A program made the position numbers and the translations under genes. 64,000 nt of DNA from Bacillus sp. CECT 9360 (GTDB taxonomy: Bacteria; Bacillota; Bacilli; Bacillales; DSM-1321): positions 1 to 64,000 of the forward strand of contig NZ_CAKKNA010000019.1 of assembly GCF_918741275.1 (NCBI RefSeq), read 5' to 3'. Every line of letters starts with the position of its first letter. Within the stretch, counting starts at the first letter, position 1. Positions 52,923-63,284 of the stretch are shown in pieces. The notes below the pieces were generated by a model. It did not search any database. It was given only the letters and a program-made list of their open reading frames with translations, and was not told the DNA's origin.

Positions 52923-53669
52923 ATGATATCGATAAAAAGCGAACGTGAAATTCAATTGATGCATGAAGCGGGAAAGCTACTTGCTGCCTGCCATAGAGAA
53001 ATTGCCAAAATGATTAAACCGGGAATCACGTCAAAAGAAATAGATAACTTTGTGGAAGAATACCTGACTAAGCATGGTGCTACACCTGAACAGAAAGGCT
53101 TTCATGGCTATAAATATGCGACATGCGCCTCGGTCAATGATGAGATCTGCCATGGTTTTCCTTCCGACAAGCCTCTGAAGGAAGGAGATATCGTTACCAT
53201 CGATATGGTCGTCAATCTGAATGGCGGTCTTGCAGACTCAGCATGGAGTTATGCAGTGGGGGAAGTGTCAGAAGAAGCGAAACACCTGCTGGAAGTAACG
53301 AAAAATTCCCTTTACAAAGGGATTGAGCAGGCTCAGCCCGGAAACCGACTTGGGGACATTGGCCATGCGATTCAATCCTATGTAGAAGGTGAGAATTACT
53401 CGGTTGTACGTGATTTCACTGGCCATGGCATCGGGAAAACGATGCATGAAGAACCGACAGTCCTGCATTATGGCAAGGAGGGTAAAGGGCTGCGCCTTAA
53501 AGAAGGAATGGTCATTACGATCGAACCGATGGTGAATGTCGGAACCTGGCATTCCAAGATGGATGATAACGGCTGGACAGCACGGACCGTGGACGGCAAA
53601 CTGTCTGCCCAATATGAGCATACCGTTGTCATCACAAAAGACGGACCTTTGATTATAACCGAACAATGA
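52923..53669 (+). CDS. map: Methionine aminopeptidase, type I (MapB-like)
   Basis: A 248-residue enzyme that removes the initiator Met. The pita-bread metal ligands are seen as DMVVNLNGGLADSAW (D, D), GHGIGKTMHEEPTVLHYG (H and the substrate His), and TIEPMVN plus QYEHTVVIT (two Glu). Length and sequence fit B. subtilis MapB (YflG), which is distinct from the ribosomal-operon Map. It is a single gene with a terminator. Confidence 0.94.
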   Translation: MISIKSEREIQLMHEAGKLLAACHREIAKMIKPGITSKEIDNFVEEYLTKHGATPEQKGFHGYKYATCASVNDEICHGFPSDKPLKEGDIVTIDMVVNLNGGLADSAWSYAVGEVSEEAKHLLEVTKNSLYKGIEQAQPGNRLGDIGHAIQSYVEGENYSVVRDFTGHGIGKTMHEEPTVLHYGKEGKGLRLKEGMVITIEPMVNVGTWHSKMDDNGWTARTVDGKLSAQYEHTVVITKDGPLIITEQ

Positions 53670-53673
53670 TAAG

Positions 53674-53707
53674 AAAAAATAGCATGCTGCGAAGCGTGCT
53701 ATTTTTA
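53674..53707. terminator. Terminator, map / PPOX gene
   Basis: AAAAATAGCATGC and GCGTGCTATTTTT form a near-perfect stem with T-runs on both strands. Confidence 0.85.
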
Positions 53708-53721
53708 ATTCTATATGTTAA

Positions 53722-54348
53722 TTAATAAAGTCTTTTACGATAAGACTCATCTAAAGATGTTGCCACTTCTTTTTCTGTCATGTCGGGCAATTTAGCATGA
53801 GCTGCCAGCATTTTTGCAGCAGACGGGAGGGCAGCTTTCTCAATCCATGTGTCTTGGTTCCATAATCCAGAGCGTTCAAACGCCTTGCCGCAATGTATGA
53901 AGCATTCCTCGACCTCAATTGCAATCCCAAGTAAGGGAGTTTTTCCGTTTGCTTTCATATTCTCAAGGATGTGTTCATCACGAATCACTGTTGCGCTTCC
54001 GTTTATTCTTAACGTCTCATCCAAGCCGGGGATGAGAAAAAGCACGCCGACCTGAGGGTTTTCCAATACATTCAGGATGGAATCCAGACGACGATTCCCT
54101 GGTCTTTCAGGGATGACGAAATGTTTTTGATCGATTACATGGATAAAACCGGGGGCATCTCCCCGTGGTGAACTATCGCAACGCCCGGAAGAATTAGCAG
54201 ATGACACGATGAGAAAAGGAGATTTGCGGAGAAACTCGATACAATTCTCATCTAGATAATCTATCACCTTATTCTTTGCTAGTACGCCGGGATTGCCTAA
54301 TAAGGAACGCAATTCTTCTTCGGATTTCACTTCATTTATAAACTTCAA
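53722..54348 (-). CDS. Pyridoxamine 5'-phosphate oxidase-family FMN-binding protein
   Basis: A 208-residue split-barrel flavoprotein with SSANSSGRCDSSPRGDAPGFIHVID and PERPGNRRLDSILNVLENPQVGVLFLIPG, which is the pattern of the PPOX DR2398-type group. It likely binds FMN or F420-like cofactor; the substrate is unknown. TTG at 54348 is preferred (KFINEVKSEEELRSLLG) with AAGGAG about nine bases upstream; the ATG at 54357 directly abuts that site. Confidence 0.8.
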   Translation of the reverse strand: MKFINEVKSEEELRSLLGNPGVLAKNKVIDYLDENCIEFLRKSPFLIVSSANSSGRCDSSPRGDAPGFIHVIDQKHFVIPERPGNRRLDSILNVLENPQVGVLFLIPGLDETLRINGSATVIRDEHILENMKANGKTPLLGIAIEVEECFIHCGKAFERSGLWNQDTWIEKAALPSAAKMLAAHAKLPDMTEKEVATSLDESYRKRLY

Positions 54349-54646
54349 ACAAACCATCTCCTTAGGAAAATCATACCTTAAAAATTAAAAACACAAAATT
54401 TTTTTTAGAAATAATTGGCTTGTGCTTTATAACTATGCTGAAAAATAACGTTTATCCACCTGGTTTTTCTGCATAGTTATTATTTTGAAAAGAACCTCGA
54501 TAGAATATATTATTGTCCGTGAAAATCTATTAACAGATGGAGAAACGAAATGTAGGCGTACGTTAGCAATCTTTTAATGAGATTGTAATAAGCGATTTAC
54601 AATACATTGTTATGATAGATTCGACAAATTGAGAGGAGTTTGACAG

Positions 54647-56392
54647 ATGAACTGGAAACCAAGGCTATTATTAGCAGCAACTATATTATCATTCGCTTTT
54701 CCCGGCATGCAGACTCAAGCAATTTCAAGTGCAGATAAGCAGGATGGAGGAATCGGCAACACCAGTCATTATCTTGATCATAATCCGAATATTGAGTTGG
54801 AACCGAAAATAAACCATATTATCTATCCATTGATGGGGACACCGGCCATCAAGAAAAAAGGGACACAATTAACCTTGCAAGTGGACACAAAAGGAAAGGA
54901 TCCTGCCGGGTGGGAGGTAAAACTCAATGAAACGCAGAATTCAGGCGTGGAAGCCGTTTACTCGCTCCCTGTTACAAAGGTCGAAAAAGGGGATTCATAT
55001 TGGAAGAATAGCAGTTCTATTTACAATTTAACCGTTGCGATTCCTGATAGTACCGCAGAAAATTTATACGATTTAGAGATCAGTTATACGGCTGACGGAG
55101 CACGTGTAAAAGATGATGAACCGAACTCCGTTAAAATCGTGAATGAATTTAAAAAGGATTTTACGTTCATGCATCTGACTGATATACATGTGGGCTCACC
55201 ACGAAACATTTCGGATCCCGCAAACATAATAGAAGCAGGAATGTGGAATCCAGACGAGTCAAAACGATGGCTGTATCTCCAAAAAACGATTAAACAGGTG
55301 AATCTGTTAAAGCCTGATTTTGTAGTGATGACAGGTGACTTAATGTTTGGTCAAATGAACCCGCAGGAATATATGTATGAGTACGAAGAAACGTATCGGG
55401 TATTGAAGAAATTTGATGTGCCAGTCTATCTTGTACCGGGCAATCATGATTTTTATGCACAAGATGCGACACTGGCGGACGGTGCAAAATATTGGGAACA
55501 GTACTTTGGCCCGCAATATTTTTCGTTTGATTATGGTCCATATGCCCATATGATTGGGTATAACTCGTTTGACTGGCACAAATTCGATCGCCAGGGACAT
55601 GGATCGGTATCTGTTCCGACCTGGGGAGGCCAATTACGTGACGAACAACTGGACTGGATTAAAGATGATCTCGTAAAAAATAAACAAACAGCCCAGGGTG
55701 GACAAGTAAAAGGCCTTTTCTCACACCATAACCCGCTCTGGCGCGACCGTGACATATGGCCATCCTCTGATCCGGAAGTTCAGAACTATTGGAAAGAGTA
55801 TGATGCCCAGCATAATCCGCAAAAATTGACAACCTTGCTTAAGGGTGAAAAACTGAGCGTAGAATATGATCAACAATGGCATGGAGAAGGTGCCCATGAA
55901 TTAATCGACATCATGGAAAGGAATAACGTGAATATTTCCCTGCATGGACACACGCATGTTGATAATATAACAAAGCAGGAAGGTATCCTTTATTCCACGA
56001 CGGCCTCCATTGAATTATCGGCCAAACCATGGGTAGGCTACCGAGTGTTCCAAAAGGAAAAAAGAGGCAACAATTTTAACTCTTACGTATATGAAGGGCC
56101 GGATCGGTCCATTCCAGTATATAAGAATGGCGTGACTTCAGAAGGTATTGTCTCGTTTGAAAACCAGTTTACTCAGCCGAATGATGGCACTCAAGCCACA
56201 CAAACCGCTGTTGTAACGAACCGGTTAAACAAAGACATTACTTTATATCTCCAGTTCTATATGAAACCCGGAAACTACAAGGCATCATTTGGTGAAATTA
56301 CACAAAACAAGCTGTATGGAAGCAAACAGCAGCTGGAAGTGAAAGTGAAAATACCAGCAAACACTAAAAAGGAAATTAAGCTTCAACAATGA
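54647..56392 (+). CDS. Secreted metallophosphoesterase
   Basis: A 581-residue exported enzyme: a signal peptide (LLLAATILSFAFPGMQTQA), an N-terminal beta-sandwich (to about 165), a calcineurin-like phosphatase domain with HLTDIHVGSPR, MTGDLMFGQ, VPGNHDF, FSHHNPLW and SLHGHTHVDN, and a C-terminal beta-domain. All metal ligands are kept. It may release phosphate from outside the cell. The pst operon is nearby, but no clear Pho box was found. GAGAGGAG precedes the ATG. Confidence 0.88.
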   Translation: MNWKPRLLLAATILSFAFPGMQTQAISSADKQDGGIGNTSHYLDHNPNIELEPKINHIIYPLMGTPAIKKKGTQLTLQVDTKGKDPAGWEVKLNETQNSGVEAVYSLPVTKVEKGDSYWKNSSSIYNLTVAIPDSTAENLYDLEISYTADGARVKDDEPNSVKIVNEFKKDFTFMHLTDIHVGSPRNISDPANIIEAGMWNPDESKRWLYLQKTIKQVNLLKPDFVVMTGDLMFGQMNPQEYMYEYEETYRVLKKFDVPVYLVPGNHDFYAQDATLADGAKYWEQYFGPQYFSFDYGPYAHMIGYNSFDWHKFDRQGHGSVSVPTWGGQLRDEQLDWIKDDLVKNKQTAQGGQVKGLFSHHNPLWRDRDIWPSSDPEVQNYWKEYDAQHNPQKLTTLLKGEKLSVEYDQQWHGEGAHELIDIMERNNVNISLHGHTHVDNITKQEGILYSTTASIELSAKPWVGYRVFQKEKRGNNFNSYVYEGPDRSIPVYKNGVTSEGIVSFENQFTQPNDGTQATQTAVVTNRLNKDITLYLQFYMKPGNYKASFGEITQNKLYGSKQQLEVKVKIPANTKKEIKLQQ

Positions 56393-56417
56393 AACATGGT
56401 CTTTAATAAGAAGACAT

Positions 56418-56447
56418 CCCCGCTCCAAACGGAAGCGGGGGTTTTTG
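56418..56447. terminator. Terminator after the phosphoesterase
   Basis: CCCCGCT and AGCGGGG with a 9-base loop are followed by GTTTTTGC. Confidence 0.85.
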
Positions 56448-56463
56448 CAAATAGGGAAGGGAA

Positions 56464-57386
56464 TCACTTGATCATCTGGCTTTGTATCGCCTGGGCTTTC
56501 TTGATCGATTCCAAAATCAACACTAAAGCAATGCTTGTCAAAGCGAAGAAAATGATAGGCGTCAACGGAATCCATGGGTACGCCCGTAAAAATTGATAGG
56601 AAAAACCTATCAAGCCCGACCATTCGTTGGAAATCGAGCTCACTGTGCCTTCCTCGACCTTGGTTCCACCAAAGAATAATTTTAATACTCCCAGATGTGC
56701 CATCAACAGCAGCACCTGGATAAATTGCTGCATAAATAGTAACAAGACCTTATCAGAGACAGCCGGGATAATATGCTTCCTAAGTATATGGAATTTCGAT
56801 CCGCCCAGAACCCGGGAGCTTTCCACATATTCTTCATCCCAGCTTTTTTTCATGATGCTGGATAAATGTAACGTTAAAGAAGGCAGGGCAATCAGGCTCA
56901 TGACGATCACCTGGTACGTGGCTATAAGCCAAAACGGATGATGAAATCCCTCCATCGGCATCCACAAAACGCTGACTAACAAAAAAAATACGCAAACAGG
57001 GTTTGTGGAATAATCGAAAATGGCTCTGCAATCCATTTAATGAAAGGAATCAATTTTGATAGATATGTAGAAAGGACAGCACTTAGTAGAAAACTGAGCA
57101 AAATCCGAATAATGACAATCACCAAGCCAATTCCGATCGTAAACTTCGAACCCTGGATGACGAGGCCAAGCATACTGTATCCATCCGTGTTGGTGCCAAA
57201 TGGATAACGGAAGGAAGGGGGATATGGCGGTACAGATTTCACCGATGCATCTTTATTGAACTCGATTAAAGTCTGGGGGACTTCCCTATCAAAAAAAATT
57301 GAGTTTATAAAGCTTAGCGTTACAAGCCCTATCAAAAAGGCGGTGCCAAGCAAGAACATTTTATCTTTAAGCAACAAGCGTATCAA
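56464..57386 (-). pseudogene. Peptide/nickel ABC permease (OppC/DppC-like), frameshifted
   Basis: The first part (57386 to about 57000) gives a transmembrane start, FGTNTDGYSMLGLVIQG and IAEPFSIIPQTLFAYFF; the second, in another frame, gives LLVSVLWMPMEGFHHPFW, YVESSRVLGGSKFHILRKHIIP (the EAA loop) and four more helices. A one-base slip near 57000 separates them. TTG at 57386 overlaps the previous gene's stop. Without a working frame the transporter is lost. Confidence 0.7.
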
Positions 57387-58256
57387 GAAGGTTCCCCCTT
57401 AATGACTCGCGGGACAAATAAGTCATAGCATTTATAGATAAGGAAAATCGGCAGAAACAAAAGCCTTGTCCTATCATGAACATCTCGGGGGATTGATAGC
57501 GGGTAATCAGGTACGTAATTCCTAAAATGTTAAACAGATATTCAATCACAAATAAGGAAGATAACATCGTCCAGATGATCGTCTTAGAGTTTATGAATAA
57601 TTCATCGAGTATGTTCCGGATGATATGGAAGTTTAATAGTTTGATATTTGTAGTACCGACAGAACGGGCAAGCTCGACATAGGGTTTTTGATACTCTAAG
57701 AAGATGACATGTAGAAAGATCCTGATGAAATAAAAACTGGAAGGAATGCTTAAACAAAAAACAGGTAAAGCAATGGTTCTATTATCTCCAAGAGAAACGA
57801 CTTTAAATAACAGGACTCCAGAATTTTTATAGATTAATATGATTAAAATAGGAAGTAAAGTGATTGTAAAAATATCCGGTATAGCCTCAAGGATCGTAAC
57901 GATTTTGTAATGATTCCAATTCGATTTTTAAATAAAATAAACGACAAATAGGCAATGATTGCGGAAAACAGCACAGAAATTAATAATGCCAAGAATAAAA
58001 TATAGTAGGTTTCTGCCGCCTATTCCAAAGCAAACGGAAACAATGTCCATACTTCCCATTTTCGAGAAAAGTGTCATTGTTAAAATGAATAAGTTTATCA
58101 AATAGCATCCACGTATGATCCCAATATTCCTGCCCGTTAATTTTCATATCGTTAAATAAGATAAGCCAACTGCTAATCAATAAAATGATAAAAAGTGAAA
58201 AAAAACATCTGGCATATAACAATCAATATCTTTTTGGCAAGGCGGGACAGTGTCAT
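57383..58256 (-). pseudogene. Peptide ABC permease (OppB/DppB-like), several frameshifts
   Basis: Pieces of one permease lie in changing frames: MTLSRLAKKILIVICQMFF, then IILLISSWLILFNDMKINGQEYW after a T8 run, then IIAYLSFILFKNRIG, then LPVFCLSIPSSFYFIRIF and the EAA loop YVELARSVGTTNIKLLNFHII, then LPIFLIYKCYDLFVPRVI to the stop at 57383. At least four slips, most in homopolymers. With the next gene it is the remnant of an oligopeptide permease pair; no ATPase or binding protein gene is adjacent. Confidence 0.7.
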
Positions 58257-58290
58257 GATTTGTTCTTCCTTCCGTCCGATTTGAAATAAC

Positions 58291-58328
58291 AACAAACCCT
58301 GCTTGATTAGATTTTAGCAGGGTTTGTT
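58291..58328. terminator. Hairpin between the decayed permease and the 77-residue gene
   Basis: AACAAACCCTGCT (58291-58303) and AGCAGGGTTTGTT (58316-58328) form a 13-bp stem; the T-tail is interrupted. Confidence 0.6.
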
Positions 58329-58345
58329 TGCATTAAAATGAGCTT

Positions 58346-58579
58346 TTAATTTTCATCCCCAGTTACTTTAATTGCAGGTGTATTGTTATAAATGTAAGTT
58401 GGCGGAAAAGTATTATGATCCTTTTCATTTCCATAAAAAGCTTTCTGCATCTTAATGTTGGCACTTTCTGCTTCAGAAAGACCCTCGGTGGAAGCCCTTA
58501 GTTTATTATCTTCCAATTTTTTATTTAATACAATATTCACTTTTACTGATTCCTCGGAAAAAACTTTTTCAACGTCCAA
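58346..58579 (-). CDS. Small soluble protein of unknown function
   Basis: A 77-residue charged protein (MDVEKVFSEESVKVNIVLNK ... NNTPAIKVTGDEN). TTG at 58579 has GAGGG seven bases upstream. No family was recognised. It is divergent from pstS. Confidence 0.55.
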   Translation of the reverse strand: MDVEKVFSEESVKVNIVLNKKLEDNKLRASTEGLSEAESANIKMQKAFYGNEKDHNTFPPTYIYNNTPAIKVTGDEN

Positions 58580-58718
58580 TTATTATCCCTCATTTCTCAA
58601 ATTTAATAAAAATCCATCGCTTGCTAATAATATTTTCAATCCATAATTATTTTATGAATGGGCCATACTAAAGGAAAATCTTATCTTATTTATTTCAAAA
58701 CTTAGGAGGTATTCAAAA

Positions 58719-59672
58719 ATGAAAACAATTAAATACTTTGCGTTATTGGCGCTGCTTCTTATTTCCGTATCTGGATGTGGAAATCAGGGAGAAAACAACA
58801 ATGGAGGCAACGGGGAAGGCGGGGGAGACCAGCTGCAAGGCAATGTCAGTGTGGACGGCTCATCTACGGTCTATCCAATAATGGAAGCCATCGTTGAAGA
58901 ATATATGGCCGAACAGCCAGAAGTAAAAGTTTCTGTTGGGACGTCCGGAACAGGGGGCGGTTTTGAGTCATTTGCTGCAGGGGATACTCAATTAGCAAAC
59001 GCTTCCCGTCCGATTAAAGAGGAAGAAAAAGCGGCACTCAAGAAAAACGGGATTGATTATACAGAATTCAGGCTAGCCTTTGACGGGCTCTCTGTCGCTG
59101 TCAACAAAGACAATGATTGGGTGGACCATTTAACGATTGAGGAGTTAAGAAAAATGTGGCTTGAAGATGGCAGTCCTCAAAAATGGTCGGATATTCGTGA
59201 AGGATGGCCAGATGAGGAAATCCAGTTTTATTCACCAGGAACGGACTCCGGTACATTTGATTATTTCAATGAAATTGTACTAGAAGAGAAACCAATGGTA
59301 GAAGGGGCAACCCTTTCCGAGGATGACAATATCCTTGTACAGGGTGTAAAAGGAGAGAAGCATGCAATCGGCTTCTTTGGATATGCCTATTACGTTGAAA
59401 ATAAGGATGATCTAAAGGTTGTTCCAATTGACGGCGGCAAAGGACCGGTCGAGCCAAACAATGAAACCATTAAATCCGGGGAATATGCGCCGCTGTCCCG
59501 TCCGTTATTCACTTATGCGAATAATGCTGAGGTAAAAGAAAATAAAGAGGTGTATGACTTCCTCCGCTTCACGATCGAAAATTCTGCTGAATTTTCCGAG
59601 GACGTTGGGTATGTGCGCCTTCCGAAAGAAGAGTATGAAGCGGATATGGATAAACTGGAAGCTTTAAAGTAG
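58719..59672 (+). CDS. pstS: Phosphate-binding lipoprotein PstS
   Basis: A 317-residue solute-binding lipoprotein. The signal peptide ends at a lipobox (VSGC, C20), a Gly/Asn-rich linker follows, and the phosphate-binding loops DGSSTVYPIMEAI and VGTSGTGGGFESFAAGDTQLANASRPI are intact, as is SPGTDSGTFDYF. It delivers phosphate to PstCA. It is the first gene of pstSCAB-phoU, with AGGAGG before the ATG; PhoP control is expected in Bacillus but no convincing Pho box was seen. Confidence 0.96.
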   Translation: MKTIKYFALLALLLISVSGCGNQGENNNGGNGEGGGDQLQGNVSVDGSSTVYPIMEAIVEEYMAEQPEVKVSVGTSGTGGGFESFAAGDTQLANASRPIKEEEKAALKKNGIDYTEFRLAFDGLSVAVNKDNDWVDHLTIEELRKMWLEDGSPQKWSDIREGWPDEEIQFYSPGTDSGTFDYFNEIVLEEKPMVEGATLSEDDNILVQGVKGEKHAIGFFGYAYYVENKDDLKVVPIDGGKGPVEPNNETIKSGEYAPLSRPLFTYANNAEVKENKEVYDFLRFTIENSAEFSEDVGYVRLPKEEYEADMDKLEALK

Positions 59673-59769
59673 ACTTGCTTGTTATTTGATGGGAAGTGAC
59701 TCCTTACTTCCCATCTTCTCTTATAGTGAAATATGGAAAATGATGTGGATCGAAAGGAGTTTTAAATTT

Positions 59770-60714
59770 TTGGATAATAATCGAAAAACTTCATCGGTGC
59801 AAGAAATGATTTCTGAAAATGTACATAAGAAAAGCAAAGGCTTTTCATTTGAAAATATCGTACCGATTTTGTTATTTATCACAGCAGCTATATCCATACT
59901 TACCACAATCGGAATTGTGCTTACGCTTATATTTGAAACATTTATATTTTTCAACACCGTTTCGATTAAAGAGTTTTTGACGGCGGACAAATGGTATCCT
60001 TTTTCGGCAACTAATGCTTCGTATGGTATTATGCCTCTCGTTTCTGGAACGTTGAAGGTGACGGCCATTGCCGTCTTAGTGGCGGTACCGATTGGAATTG
60101 CGACCTCCATCTATTTGAGCGAGTATGCCACAGAGCGTTCCCGCAGGATCATTAAACCAATATTAGAGGTGCTGGCAGGGATCCCGACCATTGTCTATGG
60201 TTATTTTGCTTTAACCTTTGTAACACCGCTGCTTCGGGATATAATTCCTGGGCTTGAAATTTTTAATGCGTTAAGCCCAGGACTTGTCATCGGCATTATG
60301 ATTACACCAATGATTGCTTCTTTATCCGAGGATGCGATGTCATCGGTTCCGATGGCCATGCGCGAGGGAGCTCTCGCATTAGGTGCAACCAAATTCGAAG
60401 TTGCTATAAGAGTTGTTTTGCCAGCAGCGATTTCCGGGATCATTGCCTCCATTGTGCTTGCCATCTCGCGGGCGATTGGAGAAACGATGATTGTCGCGGT
60501 CGCGGGCGGTTCGACACCAAACCTTTCATGGGATGTAACCGGCTCGATCCAGACGATGACCGCCTATATCGTCCAGGTGAGCCAGGGCGATGCAGGCTAT
60601 GGCACTACGATTTACTATAGTATTTATGCGGTTGGAATGACGTTGTTCCTGTTCACGCTTGTGATGAATTTTATCGCGCAATTTGTCTCACGCCGGTTTA
60701 GGGAGGAATATTGA
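59770..60714 (+). CDS. pstC: Phosphate ABC permease PstC
   Basis: A 314-residue inner-membrane permease with six helices and the EAA-type loop MREGALALGATKFEVAIRVVLPAAISGI near residue 200. TTG at 59770 has AAAGGAG ten bases upstream and gives MDNNRKTSS; longer frames to 59686 are not supported. It forms the channel with PstA. The stop overlaps the pstA start by one base. Confidence 0.94.
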   Translation: MDNNRKTSSVQEMISENVHKKSKGFSFENIVPILLFITAAISILTTIGIVLTLIFETFIFFNTVSIKEFLTADKWYPFSATNASYGIMPLVSGTLKVTAIAVLVAVPIGIATSIYLSEYATERSRRIIKPILEVLAGIPTIVYGYFALTFVTPLLRDIIPGLEIFNALSPGLVIGIMITPMIASLSEDAMSSVPMAMREGALALGATKFEVAIRVVLPAAISGIIASIVLAISRAIGETMIVAVAGGSTPNLSWDVTGSIQTMTAYIVQVSQGDAGYGTTIYYSIYAVGMTLFLFTLVMNFIAQFVSRRFREEY

Positions 60715-61592
60715 TGAAGTTCATTGATCACGGAAGAATCAAGAATAGAATGAAGCCGAGACTTGCTTCAAACATCTTTTTTCGTTCTTTGTTTCTCTTG
60801 GCTACACTATTTGCGTTGCTCGTTTTAGCGGTCTTGCTATATCGAATTATCTTCCAGGGAATTGGTTATTTGGACCTTCAGTTTTTGCAAAGCCTGCCAT
60901 CGAGAAGGCCGGAACAGGCTGGGGTACTCACCGCGTTGATTGGTTCGATTTGGCTCATGGCGGTCGTTGCCCCGGTTGCCTTGATTTTAGGGGTGGGCAC
61001 TGCGATTTATTTGGAGGAATATGCAAAGAAAAATGCCATGACTACATTCATTCAAATCAATATTTCAAATTTGGCTGGAGTGCCATCCATTGTATTTGGC
61101 TTATTAGGGTTAACCGTTTTTGTTCGTGCGTTAGTTTTGGGTACGAGTGTTTTGGCAGCCGGCTTAACCATGAGTCTGCTTGTATTGCCGATCATTATCG
61201 TTGCTTCTCAGGAAGCGATTCGGGCGGTCCCTAAAGAATTAAGGGAAGCTTCATTTGGCCTCGGGGCAACTAAATGGCAAACCATCATCCGGATTGTGCT
61301 TCCGGCTGCTATCCCCGGTATATTAACTGGCGGAATTTTAGCTTTATCAAGGGCGATAGGAGAAACCGCGCCGCTTGTCGTCCTCGGTTTGCCTTTATTC
61401 GTAGCCTTTTTGCCAAGAACTGTATTTGATATTTTCACAGTTCTCCCTATGCAAATCTATAATTGGACCAGCAGGCCTCAGGAAGAGTTTCACGCTATCG
61501 CTGCAGCGGGTATCATTGTATTACTCGTACTTTTACTTCTATTAAATACGATAGCCGTTCTAATTCGCAATAAATATCAAAGGAGATATTGA
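60714..61592 (+). CDS. pstA: Phosphate ABC permease PstA
   Basis: A 292-residue permease with six helices and the EAA loop LREASFGLGATKWQTIIRIVLPAAIPGI near residue 175. ATG at 60714 overlaps the pstC stop (TGATG), so translation is coupled; a TTG one codon earlier is possible. It is the partner of PstC. Confidence 0.95.
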   Translation: MKFIDHGRIKNRMKPRLASNIFFRSLFLLATLFALLVLAVLLYRIIFQGIGYLDLQFLQSLPSRRPEQAGVLTALIGSIWLMAVVAPVALILGVGTAIYLEEYAKKNAMTTFIQINISNLAGVPSIVFGLLGLTVFVRALVLGTSVLAAGLTMSLLVLPIIIVASQEAIRAVPKELREASFGLGATKWQTIIRIVLPAAIPGILTGGILALSRAIGETAPLVVLGLPLFVAFLPRTVFDIFTVLPMQIYNWTSRPQEEFHAIAAAGIIVLLVLLLLLNTIAVLIRNKYQRRY

Positions 61593-61628
61593 TTATGGCG
61601 GAGAATACTTAATGGAGGAGGCTACACA

Positions 61629-62450
61629 ATGGATAAAACGATTGAAAGTAACCAATCCAGAAAAGAAAACCAATCGGTTGAACAACCTACCGAAATCCGT
61701 TCTGTTTATAAAACGAGACAGTTGAATCTATGGTATGGTGAAAACCAGGCATTAAAAAACATTGATTTAGATATCAACGAAAATGAAGTAACAGCTATCA
61801 TTGGCCCTTCAGGGTGCGGGAAATCTACGTATATTAAAACATTGAACAGAATGATTGAATTGGTGCCAGGGGTGAAAACCTCAGGAGAAATCGTTTATCG
61901 CGACAGAAACATCCTTGACAAATCATATAATGTAGAAGAGTTGCGAACTAGAGTAGGAATGGTATTTCAAAAGCCAAATCCTTTTCCAAAATCCATTTAC
62001 GAGAATGTCGTGTATGGTCCAAAAATCCATGGCATCCGCGATAAAAAGATGCTTGATCAGATCGCGGAAAAGAGTCTGAAGGCAGCGGCGATTTGGGACG
62101 AGGTGAAAGACCGTTTAAACCAGAATGCATACGGCCTATCTGGCGGTCAGCAGCAGCGGCTATGCATTGCCAGATGCATGGCGATTGAACCCGATGTCAT
62201 CCTTATGGACGAACCGACGTCCGCCTTAGATCCTATCTCCACCTTAAAAGTCGAGGAACTGCTTCAGGAGCTAAAAAAAGATTTCAGCATCATCATTGTA
62301 ACCCATAATATGCAACAAGCTGCGCGTATCTCAGATAAGACCGCCTTTTTTCTCAATGGAGAAGTAGTGGAATTCGCGGATACGACAAAGATGTTTTCCA
62401 ATCCATCCGATAAAAGGACCGAAGATTATATTACCGGCCGATTTGGATAA
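61629..62450 (+). CDS. pstB: Phosphate ABC ATPase PstB
   Basis: A 273-residue ATPase with Walker [10 protein letters not shown] (about residue 58), Q-loop FQKPNPFP, signature [14 protein letters not shown] and Walker [14 protein letters not shown], plus the switch His in [16 protein letters not shown] precedes the ATG. It powers phosphate import. Confidence 0.97.
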   Translation: MDKTIESNQSRKENQSVEQPTEIRSVYKTRQLNLWYGENQALKNIDLDINENEVTAIIGPSGCGKSTYIKTLNRMIELVPGVKTSGEIVYRDRNILDKSYNVEELRTRVGMVFQKPNPFPKSIYENVVYGPKIHGIRDKKMLDQIAEKSLKAAAIWDEVKDRLNQNAYGLSGGQQQRLCIARCMAIEPDVILMDEPTSALDPISTLKVEELLQELKKDFSIIIVTHNMQQAARISDKTAFFLNGEVVEFADTTKMFSNPSDKRTEDYITGRFG

Positions 62451-62506
62451 AAATAATTCGAATTAATTAGGACGCGTGCCTGATTAGTTATGTGGGGAGT
62501 GTAAAT

Positions 62507-63166
62507 ATGGCCATTCGAGAAAGCTTCGAGGATGAACTGACAAAACTACAAAATAAAGTGCAGGAACTAGGAGATTTTACAAACGAGGCGCTGACGAGAG
62601 CATTGGAGGCGCTGGAAACGCAAAATATAGAATTAGCGCTCGAAATCATGGAAGATGATACGAAGGCAGATATACTGGATGAAGAAATAAATGATCTTTC
62701 GATTTGGCTTATAGCTAGCCAACAACCAGTCGCTATTGATCTTCGCAGAATTATCGGAGCCATCAAAATCGTTACAGATGTTGAGAGAGTAGCCGATTTT
62801 GCAGTAAACATTGCTAAGTCGACAATCCGGATCGGTAAGGATTCCGAATTGGCTCCGGTAGAAAACATCCGGAAAATGCATGGGATCTTGTTGGAAATGC
62901 TGCGATTATCGCTGGAAGCCTATAATGAGGAAGACATTGAAAAAGCGAAAAAAGTAGCCGACATGGATGATGAAGTAGATGAGTTATACGGCCAAACAAT
63001 CAGAGATTTTCTTTCCAAAAATGAGAACAATCCCGAGTCACTCCCGCGAGTCACCCAGCTGTTGTTTGTGTGCCGCTATTTGGAAAGGGCTGCGGACCAT
63101 TGTACGAATATCGCGGAAAGTGTATATTACCTTGTTAAGGGAAGACGGTATGATTTAAATAGTTAA
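62507..63166 (+). CDS. phoU: Phosphate signalling protein PhoU
   Basis: A 219-residue helical protein with two PhoU repeats; the metal-binding patterns IMEDDTKADILDEEINDL and ADMDDEVDELYGQ are visible, as is RYLERAADHCTNIAESVYYLV at the end. It restrains PstSCAB and links it to phosphate sensing. ATG at 62507 has GGGGAG upstream; a GTG five codons earlier is less likely. Confidence 0.95.
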   Translation: MAIRESFEDELTKLQNKVQELGDFTNEALTRALEALETQNIELALEIMEDDTKADILDEEINDLSIWLIASQQPVAIDLRRIIGAIKIVTDVERVADFAVNIAKSTIRIGKDSELAPVENIRKMHGILLEMLRLSLEAYNEEDIEKAKKVADMDDEVDELYGQTIRDFLSKNENNPESLPRVTQLLFVCRYLERAADHCTNIAESVYYLVKGRRYDLNS

Positions 63167-63173
63167 CAGAAAA

Positions 63174-63210
63174 GCGGTACCTGTAAACTTGGGTACCGCG
63201 TTATTTTTTT
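63174..63210 (+). terminator. Terminator of pstSCAB-phoU
   Basis: GCGGTACC (63174-63181) and GGTACCGC (63192-63199) are followed by GTTATTTTTTT. Confidence 0.88.
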
Positions 63211-63284
63211 GCAAAAATACATAGTAATTGTAAAGAAGCATGGTATAAAACCGCAATTTGGTTTCAAATGTTGATTTTAAAAAA

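Noticed and set aside
58580-58718. PhoP boxes before pstS
   Set aside because: No set of TTAACA-like repeats with the proper spacing could be found by eye, although PhoP control is expected.
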